Positions 16,521-25,705 are shown, counted from the stretch's first letter. The stretch is DNA of 64,000 bases from an uncultured Collinsella sp. (GCA_934643145.1 CAKUBM010000006.1:30857-94856); one strand, 5' to 3'. The notes: generated by a model not told the origin, from the sequence alone. Program-made: numbers and translations.

Positions 16521-17738
16521 TTATAATTCAGAAGTCTCAGGCATCTCGGCTTTTGCCGCCGCACCAGTCTCGGGCAACATCGCAATAGGCAAAACGCTCG
16601 CAAGGAAAAGAATCGATTCGATCGTAAAGTTCAACGTCCAATTGTCACCAGAAATAGACGAAACAATAACGGGAACAAAATAGGAGCAGAGAAGGCCGAC
16701 AGTACCGATTATTCCACCAGCGCTACCGGCATATTTCGCGCCAATCTCAGGAAGATCAGGAGTCATTGCCTGAATAATGGGGCCAGAAAGAGCGGTCATA
16801 AAACCATTGAGGACGAGAGCAACCCACATGACAGTGCCAAGCGGCAAAAACCAGTTTGCAACCATTACAACGGCGGCAATCACCGTGGTTACAATGAGAA
16901 ACGGTTTATTCTTACCGAGCTTGAGGACGGCAGCCGGTCCCGCAAAACAAGCAAAGAAGCTACCAACTGTAATAATTGCTGCCATAGATCCAGCGGTGGC
17001 AGTATCAACGCCGCGAACGAGCTCAAGCGCAGACGGCAGAATTGCACAATATGCCGTGGTTGAAGCGAGGGTAAGACCATAAGCCAAGGCAATGCACCAA
17101 ACGCCGCGCGACTTAGCGGCAATCTTAATGTACTTCATAACCGGCTCGGGCTCGGGCATGGGCTCGCCCTCCGGGACGTTCCTCATAAAGAAGATCCACA
17201 GCGCAGCAGTTACAGCTTCGGCAATAGCAGCGACCAGATAAGACACGTCAAGCGTAGGAAAATAAGTGCTGAATGCCTGGGCTATCACGATGGACACACA
17301 TGAAGCAGCATAGAAAACTCCCACGGCAAGGGAGGTCTGCTGTTTAAACCAGGAACCCAGCACCTTTGCCAGATTGGCATTGAGCGCCGCAATGCCAAAG
17401 CCGATCATAAACATCGAAACGATCTGCACGGTAAAGTCATTAATCATGAAATAACGCAGAAAGCCGCCTACAGCAGAAAGCACCATGCCAATTGACACGA
17501 CAAGCTTAACGCCGTAGCGATCAGCAAGAGATCCTGCAGGAATCGACAAAAACACAGCGGTGAGCATCGGCATCAACATGAGATTGGTAAGCCCACCGGC
17601 ATCGATGCCGAGAGTCGTCATCACGACGACACCCCATGCTGAAACCTGATATTGCATGAAGTTTGCCATGAAGCAAATGAGGCAAACTACGAATAAGATC
17701 ATCCACCGATAACCCGATAGCTTTTCTTCTTGAGCCAT
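16521..17738 (-). CDS. MFS transporter adjacent to carboxylesterase
   Basis: 405 residues with about 12 hydrophobic helices and the MFS signature in IPAGSLADRYGVK. It lies 77 bp downstream of the carboxylesterase start-to-stop unit and on the same strand, so it is probably co-expressed and controlled by the divergent MerR gene. A paralogue follows. Start has AGGAGAAAG upstream. Substrate unknown. Confidence 0.82.
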   Translation of the reverse strand: MAQEEKLSGYRWMILFVVCLICFMANFMQYQVSAWGVVVMTTLGIDAGGLTNLMLMPMLTAVFLSIPAGSLADRYGVKLVVSIGMVLSAVGGFLRYFMINDFTVQIVSMFMIGFGIAALNANLAKVLGSWFKQQTSLAVGVFYAASCVSIVIAQAFSTYFPTLDVSYLVAAIAEAVTAALWIFFMRNVPEGEPMPEPEPVMKYIKIAAKSRGVWCIALAYGLTLASTTAYCAILPSALELVRGVDTATAGSMAAIITVGSFFACFAGPAAVLKLGKNKPFLIVTTVIAAVVMVANWFLPLGTVMWVALVLNGFMTALSGPIIQAMTPDLPEIGAKYAGSAGGIIGTVGLLCSYFVPVIVSSISGDNWTLNFTIESILFLASVLPIAMLPETGAAAKAEMPETSEL

Positions 17739-17815
17739 TTCTTTCTCCTTACGCAGGGATAGTTCAAGCTGAATTCAATGGGGCTAATTAGCCCACTCCA
17801 TTGCGGTTTCTTTCA

Positions 17816-19306
17816 CTAATCGTTGAGTAGTACCTCGTACATAGGACGGAACACCGAATCTTCTTTGGCATGCAGCGAATGCACCGGCTTCCACTCGTTT
17901 TCGTCAATTACCATATGAATGTGGTTCTCAGCGGTATAGGGGTCCCATGGTGCCTTGCCCTCAACAAACGGTTTGCCCGTCTTCGCAAAGCTGAACCACG
18001 CATCGTTCATTTCATCCGCGAGATGCGCTGGAGGATTGTCACCCGTAAACATCAGACCACTCGCGGTATCAAGATTCTTGAAAACGAACGGCACCTCGAT
18101 TGCGTGGCAAGAACCCATTCCCTCGACACGAGATTTATAACGGAACAAATAGTTGTACACGGGCTTAAACGCCGACTGCTCTTCAGCCATAAGGTCGGTG
18201 CCGACAAAGAAACCGGTTGAGTTCATAAAATTGGTGTAATTCTCGGCAAAATCGCGCTCAGGCCATGCCTCTCGATATGCCTGCTCCCAGTAATCAATAT
18301 CAATCTGATCATCAAAATGAATCGGGAATTGGCCGTGCCAGAATCCGGGAAGGTCATCGAAGTAGAAATGGAAATACGTAAACTCGTCCTCGGTACACCC
18401 AATCATAATATCGATATCCTTGGCTGCGCCCTCCGCCCAGGCCTTCATCGGCTTTTTAGGAAGGAAAGTACCGTCGCAAACCGGCGAGAAAATTAGCGAC
18501 ACTTCGTAAGTATGACGATCGCACCACACCTGCATGCCCTCAATGAGCTCGTCTGCCGACTTCGCCAAGAGATCTTGGGCGGTTTTGCATCCCATGATTT
18601 CGGCGAACTCCCGAGCAAAGTGCTCGCCGCGCTCACGGGTCTTATAAAGCTGGATAGGGCCGGATTCCAAAATCGCACGTTGGAAATACTTATTTGCCTC
18701 TGGCAAAATGGATAGAAGAGCCTGGCTGGAAGAACCTGCCGACTCACCGAAAAGCGTAACGCAATTGGGGTCACCGCCGAAGGCGGAAATATTCTCATGC
18801 ACCCACTCGAGCGCGCGGATTTGATCAAGAATGGCAAGATAACCAGCCTCTTTGTAATCCTCCCCACCCGGCAGGCAATCGAGCAGCAGCGATCCAAACA
18901 AGTTCAGACGGTAGTTAATCGAAACAATAACGACATCCTTCGCTGCCGCAAAATTGGAGCCGTTATATAGCGGGTCGGCAGATCCGCCTGAGAAGTAGGC
19001 ACCTCCATGGATATACACCATGACAGGAAGGTTCTTGCGCTCGTGTCCCCTGACCCACACGTTAAGGCTCAGGCAATCCTCCCCCTGCTCATGAAGCGAA
19101 GCGAGTTCGACTTCATCGATAAACTGCCTGGCAGAATGCCCGAATTCCACGCATTCAATTTCCTCATCGGAATCGTCAAGGCGCTCGGGGGCACGCCAGC
19201 GAAGATCACCTACCGGTTGCTTTGCATAGGGGATGCCCAAAAATGCTTCAACCCCGTTATCGAGCGTCTTGCCCGAAACTATGCCCGTCCTAGTCTTGAC
19301 CTTCAT
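17816..19306 (-). CDS. Type B carboxylesterase
   Basis: Alpha/beta-hydrolase of 496 residues in the carboxylesterase/para-nitrobenzyl esterase family. Seen are FLGIPYAKQPVGDLRW, EDCLSLNVW, the oxyanion loop YIHGGAYFSGGS, the nucleophile elbow FGESAGS, and a late GSCHAIEVPFVF that supplies the catalytic His; the acid residue is probably in the CTEDEFTYF segment. No signal peptide, so cytoplasmic. It is the first gene of a leftward row with two MFS carriers, divergent from a MerR regulator. The logic suggests import or export of an esterified compound that is hydrolysed inside. Natural substrate unknown. Confidence 0.88.
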   Translation of the reverse strand: MKVKTRTGIVSGKTLDNGVEAFLGIPYAKQPVGDLRWRAPERLDDSDEEIECVEFGHSARQFIDEVELASLHEQGEDCLSLNVWVRGHERKNLPVMVYIHGGAYFSGGSADPLYNGSNFAAAKDVVIVSINYRLNLFGSLLLDCLPGGEDYKEAGYLAILDQIRALEWVHENISAFGGDPNCVTLFGESAGSSSQALLSILPEANKYFQRAILESGPIQLYKTRERGEHFAREFAEIMGCKTAQDLLAKSADELIEGMQVWCDRHTYEVSLIFSPVCDGTFLPKKPMKAWAEGAAKDIDIMIGCTEDEFTYFHFYFDDLPGFWHGQFPIHFDDQIDIDYWEQAYREAWPERDFAENYTNFMNSTGFFVGTDLMAEEQSAFKPVYNYLFRYKSRVEGMGSCHAIEVPFVFKNLDTASGLMFTGDNPPAHLADEMNDAWFSFAKTGKPFVEGKAPWDPYTAENHIHMVIDENEWKPVHSLHAKEDSVFRPMYEVLLND

Positions 19307-19370
19307 TGCTTGTCCTTCCTCACAATTAAGATGCTAGATCGATATGGTTTAAGCTAGCTGGCTTGAAGCC

Positions 19371-19401
19371 ATCTTAAAATTTGGAGAAAGTCAAAGGTCA
19401 A
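19371..19401 (-). promoter_or_regulatory. MerR-type promoter with 19-bp spacer
   Basis: On the minus strand TTGACC (19401-19396) and TAAGAT (19376-19371) are 19 bp apart, the over-long spacing typical of promoters that MerR-family activators remodel. The -10 lies in an inverted repeat (TTAAGATG 19326-19333 with CATCTTAA 19370-19377). It would drive the carboxylesterase gene. Confidence 0.65.
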
Positions 19402-19551
19402 CGACGTGTTTCAATGGAATACCAACTGGAAACCAGGCGCTTAATACCGTTCACCTCGTCAAAACGACCGCTTGCCCGACAATGACGGTGTAACAAACAT
19501 TAGAATAGCTCCAAGGTTTTGAGTGGCCCTAGGGCAGTCGGAAGGTGTGAC

Positions 19552-20382
19552 ATGGAACGCGAGTTTTCCCTTAATATCAAGCAGACGGCCGGCCTCTACG
19601 GCGTAAGCGCAGACACCCTTCGCTATTACGAGTCAATTGGTCTAGTTGCCCCAAAGCGCGGAGCGAATGCCTACCGTGAATACAGGAAGGACGATTTCGG
19701 CAGGCTTAACATCATCATGTCAATGCTCAACATGAATTACACGCTTAGCGAAATCAGGTCTTTCCTAGACAACCATTCACTCGAAACAAGCTTTGAGCTG
19801 TTCAGCAACGAACTTGACAGCATCGACGCAGCCATTGCAAAGCTATCGCAACGGCGCCGAAAGATCGAGCATTGCATGCAAAATATATCCATGTCGTTAA
19901 GAGCGCGCGAGGAGAAGCAATCGAGGGTGGTTCATAAGGGACCCCGAGGATATGTCATCGTAAGCGAAGACGAGCTAAGCGGCGACATAATTCCCTACGC
20001 CACCATTAAACGCATGAAAGAACTCGGGATGGAAATCGACTCGATACACACGGTTCCATGCTTCATCCTTGACCCATCGCACATGAGCACCGATGGCTGC
20101 TTAGTGGCAAAGAAAACATTGCTTTCGCTCGGATCAAGCGAAGATAAAGGATGTGAGTTTTTTCCGGAAGGCAACTATCTCTGCAGAACAACTGCTGGCC
20201 CAGCAGAAATAACACCAGCAGTATGGAGGGAGATGAACGAGTTCATGGCCCAGAATCACCTCACAGCAGCAGGTCCACTTCTAGAGTTCTGGTATGTAAG
20301 TGAGTACATATCTGATAATCAAGATGAATACTTACATACGCTTGAAATAATGGTCAAATCCAGTGAAAACGAGCAGCAATAA
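19552..20382 (+). CDS. MerR family transcriptional regulator
   Basis: 276 residues. The N-terminal domain reads KQTAGLYGVSADTLRYYESIGLVAP, the classic MerR HTH and wing, followed by REYRKDDFGRLNIIMSM, a dimerisation coiled coil, and a C-terminal domain of about 150 residues that resembles ligand-binding (GyrI-like) domains of multidrug-type MerR proteins. ATG 19552 has GGAAGGTG upstream; a TTG at 19519 is an unlikely alternative. Divergent from the esterase-MFS row, which it probably activates. Inducer unknown. Confidence 0.88.
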   Translation: MEREFSLNIKQTAGLYGVSADTLRYYESIGLVAPKRGANAYREYRKDDFGRLNIIMSMLNMNYTLSEIRSFLDNHSLETSFELFSNELDSIDAAIAKLSQRRRKIEHCMQNISMSLRAREEKQSRVVHKGPRGYVIVSEDELSGDIIPYATIKRMKELGMEIDSIHTVPCFILDPSHMSTDGCLVAKKTLLSLGSSEDKGCEFFPEGNYLCRTTAGPAEITPAVWREMNEFMAQNHLTAAGPLLEFWYVSEYISDNQDEYLHTLEIMVKSSENEQQ

Positions 20383-20395
20383 CATCTGAGCAATT

Positions 20396-20437
20396 CATCC
20401 CAAATGGACTCGGAGACAAGCCCACCCATTTGGGATG
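20396..20437 (+). terminator. Hairpin after merR gene
   Basis: A perfect 12-bp stem, CATCCCAAATGG with CCATTTGGGATG, then a short T run. Confidence 0.7.
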
Positions 20438-20451
20438 TTTCTAACAGACCA

Positions 20452-20561
20452 GGGTAGTCTTTTTGGGACGGGGCTTTTTTGACTACTTTTCGCGAACGCA
20501 AGCGCTCGGCGAGCCGTCGCGCAAGGGTAGTCAAAAAAGCCCCGTCACAAAAAGACTACCC
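20452..20561. repeat. Long palindrome 4, 35-bp arms
   Basis: Arms 20452-20486 and 20527-20561 match at 34 of 35 positions. An inner CGCGA/TCGCG stem lies between. The element fills the gap between convergent merR and xseB. Confidence 0.88.
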
Positions 20562-20581
20562 CAAAGTTGGCTGTGAGGTGG

Positions 20582-20848
20582 TTAGAACGAGAGGTTGTCG
20601 TCGGTGTTGGCGGCTTCGCCGTCGGCGAGCACGTCGTTGCCGTCGACATCCTTAAGGAGCACCGAGACCTTCTGCTCGGCATCGGCCAGGCGGGTACGCA
20701 GGCTCTTGAGGAGCTCGACGCCGCGGGTGTAGCTCTCGAGCGACTCCTCGAGTTCCATGTCGCCCGACTCCAGGCTGCGGATAATGAGCTCCAGCTCCTG
20801 CGAGGCCTGCTTGTACGTAAGCTGCTCGACCGGGGTCTTCTCTGCCAT
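20582..20848 (-). CDS. xseB: Exodeoxyribonuclease VII small subunit
   Basis: 88-residue partner of XseA in the single-strand DNA exonuclease ExoVII. LTYKQASQELELIIRSLESGDMELEES is the family core, followed by a helical stretch and an acidic C-terminal tail. It lies 42 bp downstream of xseA on the same strand, the usual arrangement. Start follows AAAGGA. Confidence 0.95.
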   Translation of the reverse strand: MAEKTPVEQLTYKQASQELELIIRSLESGDMELEESLESYTRGVELLKSLRTRLADAEQKVSVLLKDVDGNDVLADGEAANTDDNLSF

Positions 20849-20890
20849 ATCTGTTTCCTTTCCTAAAGGTCTATCACCATAAAACGCGGT

Positions 20891-22342
20891 TTACTCAACC
20901 GTATCGACGGTTGCTGCCACGTTACCATCCGCCATACGCACGCGGATGGCGTCACCGGGCTTAAAAGTCTTAGCGCTCGTAGCCACGCCGCCATCGCTGT
21001 ATGCGATGGAGTAGCCGCGGGCAAGCACCTTGAGCGGTGACAGGGCATCGAGCGAGGCCGCTGCGCGACCCAAGTCGGACGCGGGTTTGCTCAACATCGT
21101 GCGTCCCTGATGCTCCAGACGGGAACTCGCGAGCGTAAGCGCATGGCGCTTGCCATCGAGCCCCGAGGTGCTTGCGACCAAGCGCTCGGGCAGGCGCTCG
21201 AAGTTGGAGCGGAAGGCACCGACCGAGCGCGCAATGGCGCCCGACAGGCGATCGGCCGTCAGGGCAAGCTCCGACTCGCGACGCTCGACCATAAACGTGG
21301 GGTCGTTGAGGCACGGGCGGCATGCAGCTGCATCGAGCGCATCGCCCAAGCGTGCCGTATAGGTATCCCAGGCACGCCGACCGCGCTGATCGAGCATCTC
21401 CAGATCGACTTGATCCGACCCGATCATCGATGACATCGCAGCGCCCAGACGCTGATGGCGCGTCTCGAGCACGTCGGCCAGCTCTGTCATGGCTGGCGCC
21501 ACGGATTCTGCAGCCGCCGTTGGCGTGGAGGCACGACGGTCGCTCACCATGTCGCAGATCGAGGTATCGGGCTCATGGCCAATACCCGTCACCACAGGCA
21601 CGGGACAGGCCGCCACTGCACGGGCAAGCTCCTCGTCGTTAAAGGTCATGAGGTCCTCGAAGGAACCGCCGCCACGCACGAGCAAGATGCAGTCGGGAGC
21701 CGGCGTGATGGAAGCGGCGCGACGCAAGCCCTCAATGAGCTCTGCCGGCGCACCTTCGCCTTGCACCTTGGCGCCCACGCAGACAAGCTCGACAAGCGGG
21801 TTGCGACGGCGCAGTGTGCGCTTGACGTCGTCGATCACGGCGCCCGAAAGCGAGGTGACGACCGCCACGCGCGAGCAAAACACCGGAATGCGACGCTTGC
21901 AGGACTCGTCCATCAGCCCCTCGCGGCGCAGCTTCTCGGCCAACTGTGCCACCTGTTGACGCAGCAGGCCCTCCCCCGCCAGCGAGAACGAACGGGCGAC
22001 AAAGCTCATACGGCCCGTGGGCTTATAGAGATTGAAGCTGCCCTTAAAGCTCACCTGCATACCGTCGCGCAAGTCGAAGGTGCGCTTAAGATAGGCACCC
22101 TTCCAGATGATGCAATCGACGGCAGCCGAGTCGTCCTTGATCTGGAAGTAGCAGTGGCCGCTTCGGGCATTGGGGCCACGAAAGCCGGTGACCTCGCCCA
22201 GGACGCTCAGCTGCGGAATGGCATCGAGCGCACCAGCGGCGATCTCCACCGCCTGGCTCACGCTGAGCTCTTTGCGCTCCTGCTCGTCCGAGCCGTCGAA
22301 CTCGGCAGAAACGCTATTGCCGGTTAGATTCCAGCCTGCCAC
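20891..22342 (-). CDS. xseA: Exodeoxyribonuclease VII large subunit
   Basis: 483 residues. An N-terminal OB fold (LSVLGEVTGFRGPNARSGHCYFQIKD) binds single-strand DNA; the catalytic domain holds VVTSLSGAVIDDV, ILLVRGGGSFEDLM, PVVTGIGHEPDTSICDMVSDRRASTPTAAAE, and a long helical C-terminus ends with a GYSIAY barrel motif. I place the start at a GTG (22342) because AAAGGAGG lies five bases upstream; longer in-frame starts at 22369 (GTG) and 22360 (ATG) would put this ribosome site inside the gene. Operon with xseB. Confidence 0.94.
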   Translation of the reverse strand: MAGWNLTGNSVSAEFDGSDEQERKELSVSQAVEIAAGALDAIPQLSVLGEVTGFRGPNARSGHCYFQIKDDSAAVDCIIWKGAYLKRTFDLRDGMQVSFKGSFNLYKPTGRMSFVARSFSLAGEGLLRQQVAQLAEKLRREGLMDESCKRRIPVFCSRVAVVTSLSGAVIDDVKRTLRRRNPLVELVCVGAKVQGEGAPAELIEGLRRAASITPAPDCILLVRGGGSFEDLMTFNDEELARAVAACPVPVVTGIGHEPDTSICDMVSDRRASTPTAAAESVAPAMTELADVLETRHQRLGAAMSSMIGSDQVDLEMLDQRGRRAWDTYTARLGDALDAAACRPCLNDPTFMVERRESELALTADRLSGAIARSVGAFRSNFERLPERLVASTSGLDGKRHALTLASSRLEHQGRTMLSKPASDLGRAAASLDALSPLKVLARGYSIAYSDGGVATSAKTFKPGDAIRVRMADGNVAATVDTVE

Positions 22343-22411
22343 GCAGCCTCCTTTCGTCATTGTGTACACGGGCTCCAGCCCTGTGTAAATTCAAGTCCCA
22401 CACATAGTACA

Positions 22412-22441
22412 GCGCCGCGGGGACACGAATCCCCGCGGCGC
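22412..22441. terminator. Strong GC hairpin between metallopeptidase and xseA
   Basis: A perfect 12-bp stem, GCGCCGCGGGGA with TCCCCGCGGCGC, and a 6-base loop. There is no T run, so termination is possible but not certain. Confidence 0.55.
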
Positions 22442-22457
22442 CCAGCGACCCAATTTG

Positions 22458-23162
22458 TTATCGGTTGGAGTTTCTGTTGTAGCGAGCCATAAGATAGAGC
22501 AGCTGAATAATCGAGGTGAGCGCCGCAGCCACATAGGTAAGCGCGGCGGCCGTCAGCACCTTCTTGGCACCGTTGACCTGTTTGGAGCTCATGCCCGACT
22601 GCTCGATATACGCCACGGCGCGGCGGCTGGCGTCAATCTCGACCGGCAGCGTAACCAGTTGGAACAGCACGCTAAACGAGAAGAAGACCAGCGCGAGGGT
22701 CGTGAGCCCGGCAATGTTCATAAACAAGCCCATGAGCAGCACGATCGTCCAGGTATTCTGGGTAAAGTTGACGACCGGCACGAGGGCGCTGCGCACCTTC
22801 ATCATGGCGTAACCGCTTTGACGCTGGGCGGCATGGCCCGCCTCGTGGCAGGCGACGGCAACGCTTGCGACCGACCCGCCCGAACGGTTAGCGTCAGACA
22901 GATACAGGTTGTTGTCCTGCGGGTTGTAGTGGTCGGTGAGCTCGCCGGCAACGCCCTTGATGCCCACGGCGTTGCAACCGTTGGCATCGAGCATGCGGCG
23001 AGCGACCGTAGCGCCCGTGTCGCCGTCCGATCGTACCTTGGACCACGTCTTGTACGTCGAGTTGATATAGCTCTGTGCGGCAAGACCAAGCACCGTACAG
23101 ACAAGAACAACCAGCAGGTACAGCGGGTCGATGCCAAAGCCGTATCCATAGTAATAAGGCAT
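22458..23162 (-). CDS. Membrane zinc metallopeptidase, YugP type
   Basis: 234 residues, with an N-terminal transmembrane helix, the zinc-binding HEAGH motif in AVACHEAGHAAQRQSGY, and two or three further hydrophobic helices. NNLYLSDAN precedes the motif as in YugP-like (M48-related, family peptidase_Mx) proteins. The role is unknown; such proteins are probably membrane quality-control proteases. The start follows AGGAAT. The gene stands between rnd and xseA on the same strand. Confidence 0.85.
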   Translation of the reverse strand: MPYYYGYGFGIDPLYLLVVLVCTVLGLAAQSYINSTYKTWSKVRSDGDTGATVARRMLDANGCNAVGIKGVAGELTDHYNPQDNNLYLSDANRSGGSVASVAVACHEAGHAAQRQSGYAMMKVRSALVPVVNFTQNTWTIVLLMGLFMNIAGLTTLALVFFSFSVLFQLVTLPVEIDASRRAVAYIEQSGMSSKQVNGAKKVLTAAALTYVAAALTSIIQLLYLMARYNRNSNR

Positions 23163-23226
23163 GCGAATTCCTCCGGATCGAGTTACACGTTGGAGGCATT
23201 CTACCCACTCAGGCGGTTAGGCTTCC

Positions 23227-24360
23227 CTACAGTAGCTCGATTTTGCCGTCTTTGACCGTCAACCCCATGTTGCCCGAAAGCAAATCGTCCAGGCGCGAGC
23301 CCACGAGCTCAAAGCGCCAGCCTTCGCGCAAGGGACTCTGCTCGGGATGCTCAATGTAGTCAGCCAGATCATCGCGCGAGGCAATGACTGAGGTTGCCAC
23401 GCCCGAGCGCTCGGCAACCAGGCGGATGAGCGCGTACATCAGGTCCGTCACGCTCTCCAGCTCCGGCGAGATCTGACGGTGCCCGCGCACCATGAGCGGC
23501 AGGCGATCGTGCGGGCAGCTCGCGCCGCGCTTGATGGCCATGAGCGCGCCGTCCACGTCGCGCTCCCCCAGCTGATCGGTACCGCGAATGCTACGGAACT
23601 CCTCAACGCGCACGGGATTGCGCTTAACGAGTGCAAGCAGCGTGTCATCGGACATGACCCACTTGCGCGGGATGTTACGGCGCTCGGCGCGATCCTCGCG
23701 CCAGGCGGCGAGCTCGCGCGCGATGCCCAACTGGTGACGGCTGCACGAATTGATGCGTTTGACCTTACGGAACGCCTCGTGGCGATCGGCGCGATAGTGC
23801 GACTCGTCAGCCAGCGGGCGCAGCTCGTCGAGCACCCAGTCCACACGGCCCAGTTCGCGCAAGCGGCTCATCATCTCGGTATAGGCGACGATCAGGTACT
23901 TGACGTCATCGATCGCGTACTCAATCTGCTTATCGGTCAGCGGGCGACGCGACCAGTCGGTCAGCGACTCAGTCTTGGGCAATGAGACGCCGCAAAACGT
24001 CTGCACGAGCGCGCCGTAGGAAATCTGCTGACGTTCGCCCAAAAAGGCGGCGGCCACCTGCGTGTCAAAAATCGGACGCGGCAACACGCCTACGGTATGA
24101 AGCATAACTTCCATGTCCTGCGAGCAAGCATGGAACACCTTGGTTACGCTCTCATCGGCCATAAGCTCGGCGAGCGGCGACAGGTCGTCGATCACCAGGG
24201 GGTCGACCGCGACGCTCTCGGCAGGGGTGGCAATCTGGACCAGGCACAGACGCGGATGGAACGTGCGCTCGCGCAAAAACTCGGTATCGACGGCAATCGC
24301 GTCGAACTCGCGGGCGCGCTGGCAAAAGTCGAGTAGAGCCTGATGTGTGGAAATGTACAT
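23227..24360 (-). CDS. rnd: Ribonuclease D
   Basis: 3'-5' exoribonuclease for RNA trimming, 377 residues. The DEDDy exonuclease domain shows DTEFLRERT (first acidic pair), HACSQDMEVM, and YAIDDVKYL (Tyr-x3-Asp). An HRDC domain follows (about residues 210-290, RNIPRKWVMSDDTLLALVK). The ATG at 24360 begins the domain; a GTG at 24396 is an unsupported extension and the ribosome site at either is weak. Confidence 0.9.
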   Translation of the reverse strand: MYISTHQALLDFCQRAREFDAIAVDTEFLRERTFHPRLCLVQIATPAESVAVDPLVIDDLSPLAELMADESVTKVFHACSQDMEVMLHTVGVLPRPIFDTQVAAAFLGERQQISYGALVQTFCGVSLPKTESLTDWSRRPLTDKQIEYAIDDVKYLIVAYTEMMSRLRELGRVDWVLDELRPLADESHYRADRHEAFRKVKRINSCSRHQLGIARELAAWREDRAERRNIPRKWVMSDDTLLALVKRNPVRVEEFRSIRGTDQLGERDVDGALMAIKRGASCPHDRLPLMVRGHRQISPELESVTDLMYALIRLVAERSGVATSVIASRDDLADYIEHPEQSPLREGWRFELVGSRLDDLLSGNMGLTVKDGKIELL

Positions 24361-24458
24361 ATCAACCCATCGAATAAGGTTAGGCCCGAAAAACACGGGT
24401 AGGATATCGGCATTGCCTTACAACTATACTCGGTTAGTCACAGAACGGGAACGTAAGT

Positions 24459-25376
24459 ATGCGCTGCCTTATCATCCACAACCCGGCATCGGGCCCCAGC
24501 TCAGATGAAATCTTCGCATTCACGCACGCCCTCGCGCAGGGCGGCGACGAGGTCGTGATGCGCTTTATCGGCGACGGTATGGAGCCCGAAGACGCCGTGG
24601 CAGACGTGCGCGAGTTCGATCGCGTGGTGGTCTCGGGTGGCGACGGCACCGTCTCCAATGTGCTCGACCAGATGCGCGGATGCGGCGTCCCCACGCTCGT
24701 CTTTCCCTCCGGCACGGCCTGTCTGTTCTTCAACAACATCGGCAATGCCCCCGAGGCGGCGGCACTCGCCAAGGCCTGCCGCGCCGGCCGCACGGTCAAG
24801 GTCGACATGGGCGAGCTCTTTTGGCTCGACGAGGACGGCAACGAAAAGCGCCATGGTTTTATCATCATCGCCGGCTCGGGCTTCGACGCCGAGATCATGA
24901 TGAAGGCCGCCCCCACCAAAAACGACATCGGCGAGATCGCCTACTTCCTGTCGGCGCTTGCCACGCCCAATCCCACGGTGGCGCACTTTACGATTGAGCA
25001 TGACGGCATTGTCGAGGAGCTCGACGGCATCTGCTGCATGGCAGGCAACACCTCGGTCATCCAAAACGACATCAACCTGTTCCCAGACTGCCGCATGAAC
25101 GACGGCATGGTCGACATCGCGGTCATCGAGCCCGTGCGCACCGTGCAGCTGCTGCCCACCGTGATCACCGCTGCGCTCGACCCCGCCGGCAAGGTGCTCG
25201 GTCGCCCACAGTTCAAGATCATCCAGACCAAGGAAGCTAAGATTACCTGTACACCGTCGCTGGGCATGCAGTTCGATGGCGAGATTATCTCCAGCAACTC
25301 CGGCGTCTTTGGCGCCCGCGCGCTTCCGCAATGCCTCGACCTCATCGTCGACGAATTCTCACCGCTTGGTAAATAG
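24459..25376 (+). CDS. Diacylglycerol/NAD kinase-fold protein
   Basis: 305 residues. The N-terminus LIIHNPASG and the glycine-rich VVVSGGDGTVSNVLDQM are the nucleotide-binding core of the diacylglycerol kinase catalytic domain. FPSGTACLFFNNIG replaces the more common PLGTGNDFA segment, so the lipid or sugar substrate may differ from classic diacylglycerol kinases. The C-terminal beta domain with QFDGEII is typical. Probably phosphorylates a membrane lipid. It is followed at once by a 30-codon membrane peptide gene. Confidence 0.82.
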   Translation: MRCLIIHNPASGPSSDEIFAFTHALAQGGDEVVMRFIGDGMEPEDAVADVREFDRVVVSGGDGTVSNVLDQMRGCGVPTLVFPSGTACLFFNNIGNAPEAAALAKACRAGRTVKVDMGELFWLDEDGNEKRHGFIIIAGSGFDAEIMMKAAPTKNDIGEIAYFLSALATPNPTVAHFTIEHDGIVEELDGICCMAGNTSVIQNDINLFPDCRMNDGMVDIAVIEPVRTVQLLPTVITAALDPAGKVLGRPQFKIIQTKEAKITCTPSLGMQFDGEIISSNSGVFGARALPQCLDLIVDEFSPLGK

Positions 25377-25385
25377 GAGGACCCC

Positions 25386-25478
25386 ATGAACGACAATCCC
25401 CTGCTCGGCTTTATCGTCATTGTTCTGGCCATGCTCGTCGGCTATGCGATCAACGTGATCCACCGCCGGAAGAAATAA
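25386..25478 (+). CDS. Small single-pass membrane protein
   Basis: A 30-residue reading frame beginning MNDNPLLGF, with one hydrophobic helix and the basic tail HRRKK. GGAGG lies six bases before the ATG and the gene starts 9 bp after the lipid-kinase-like gene; a strong terminator follows. This makes translation likely. Function unknown; perhaps a partner or membrane anchor for the kinase. Confidence 0.65.
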   Translation: MNDNPLLGFIVIVLAMLVGYAINVIHRRKK

Positions 25479-25514
25479 TTCCACATTGGTATGATACTCA
25501 TCCAATTATCGTCT

Positions 25515-25557
25515 CCCCCGCTGTTTATGCATTTGCCAAACAGCGGGGGATTTTTTC
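25515..25557 (+). terminator. Strong terminator
   Basis: Stem CCCCCGCTGTTT with AAACAGCGGGGG followed by a T run. Ends the lipid-kinase unit. Confidence 0.93.
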
Positions 25558-25626
25558 TTTGCGACCCAGCCATGTGCTTTATCAAGGTAGAGTAATTGCA
25601 GGGTGCCTTTATTTAACTAAAGCCAC

Positions 25627-25705
25627 AAAATGAGTATTCTTATCCGCTTATCGCATATTTTAGAACGCTTATCGAGTATTTAATCAAAGTTGATGAATAC
25701 TATTT
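25627..25705 (+). promoter_or_regulatory. Four repeats at 21-bp period upstream of C69 gene
   Basis: GAGTATT-type elements begin at 25632, 25653, 25674 and (degenerate) 25695, exactly two helical turns apart; copies two and three share CGCTTATCG followed by (C/A)(A/G)TATT. The phased layout suggests side-by-side regulator binding upstream of the dipeptidase gene at 25787. The rest of this AT-rich gap holds no gene. Confidence 0.6.
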
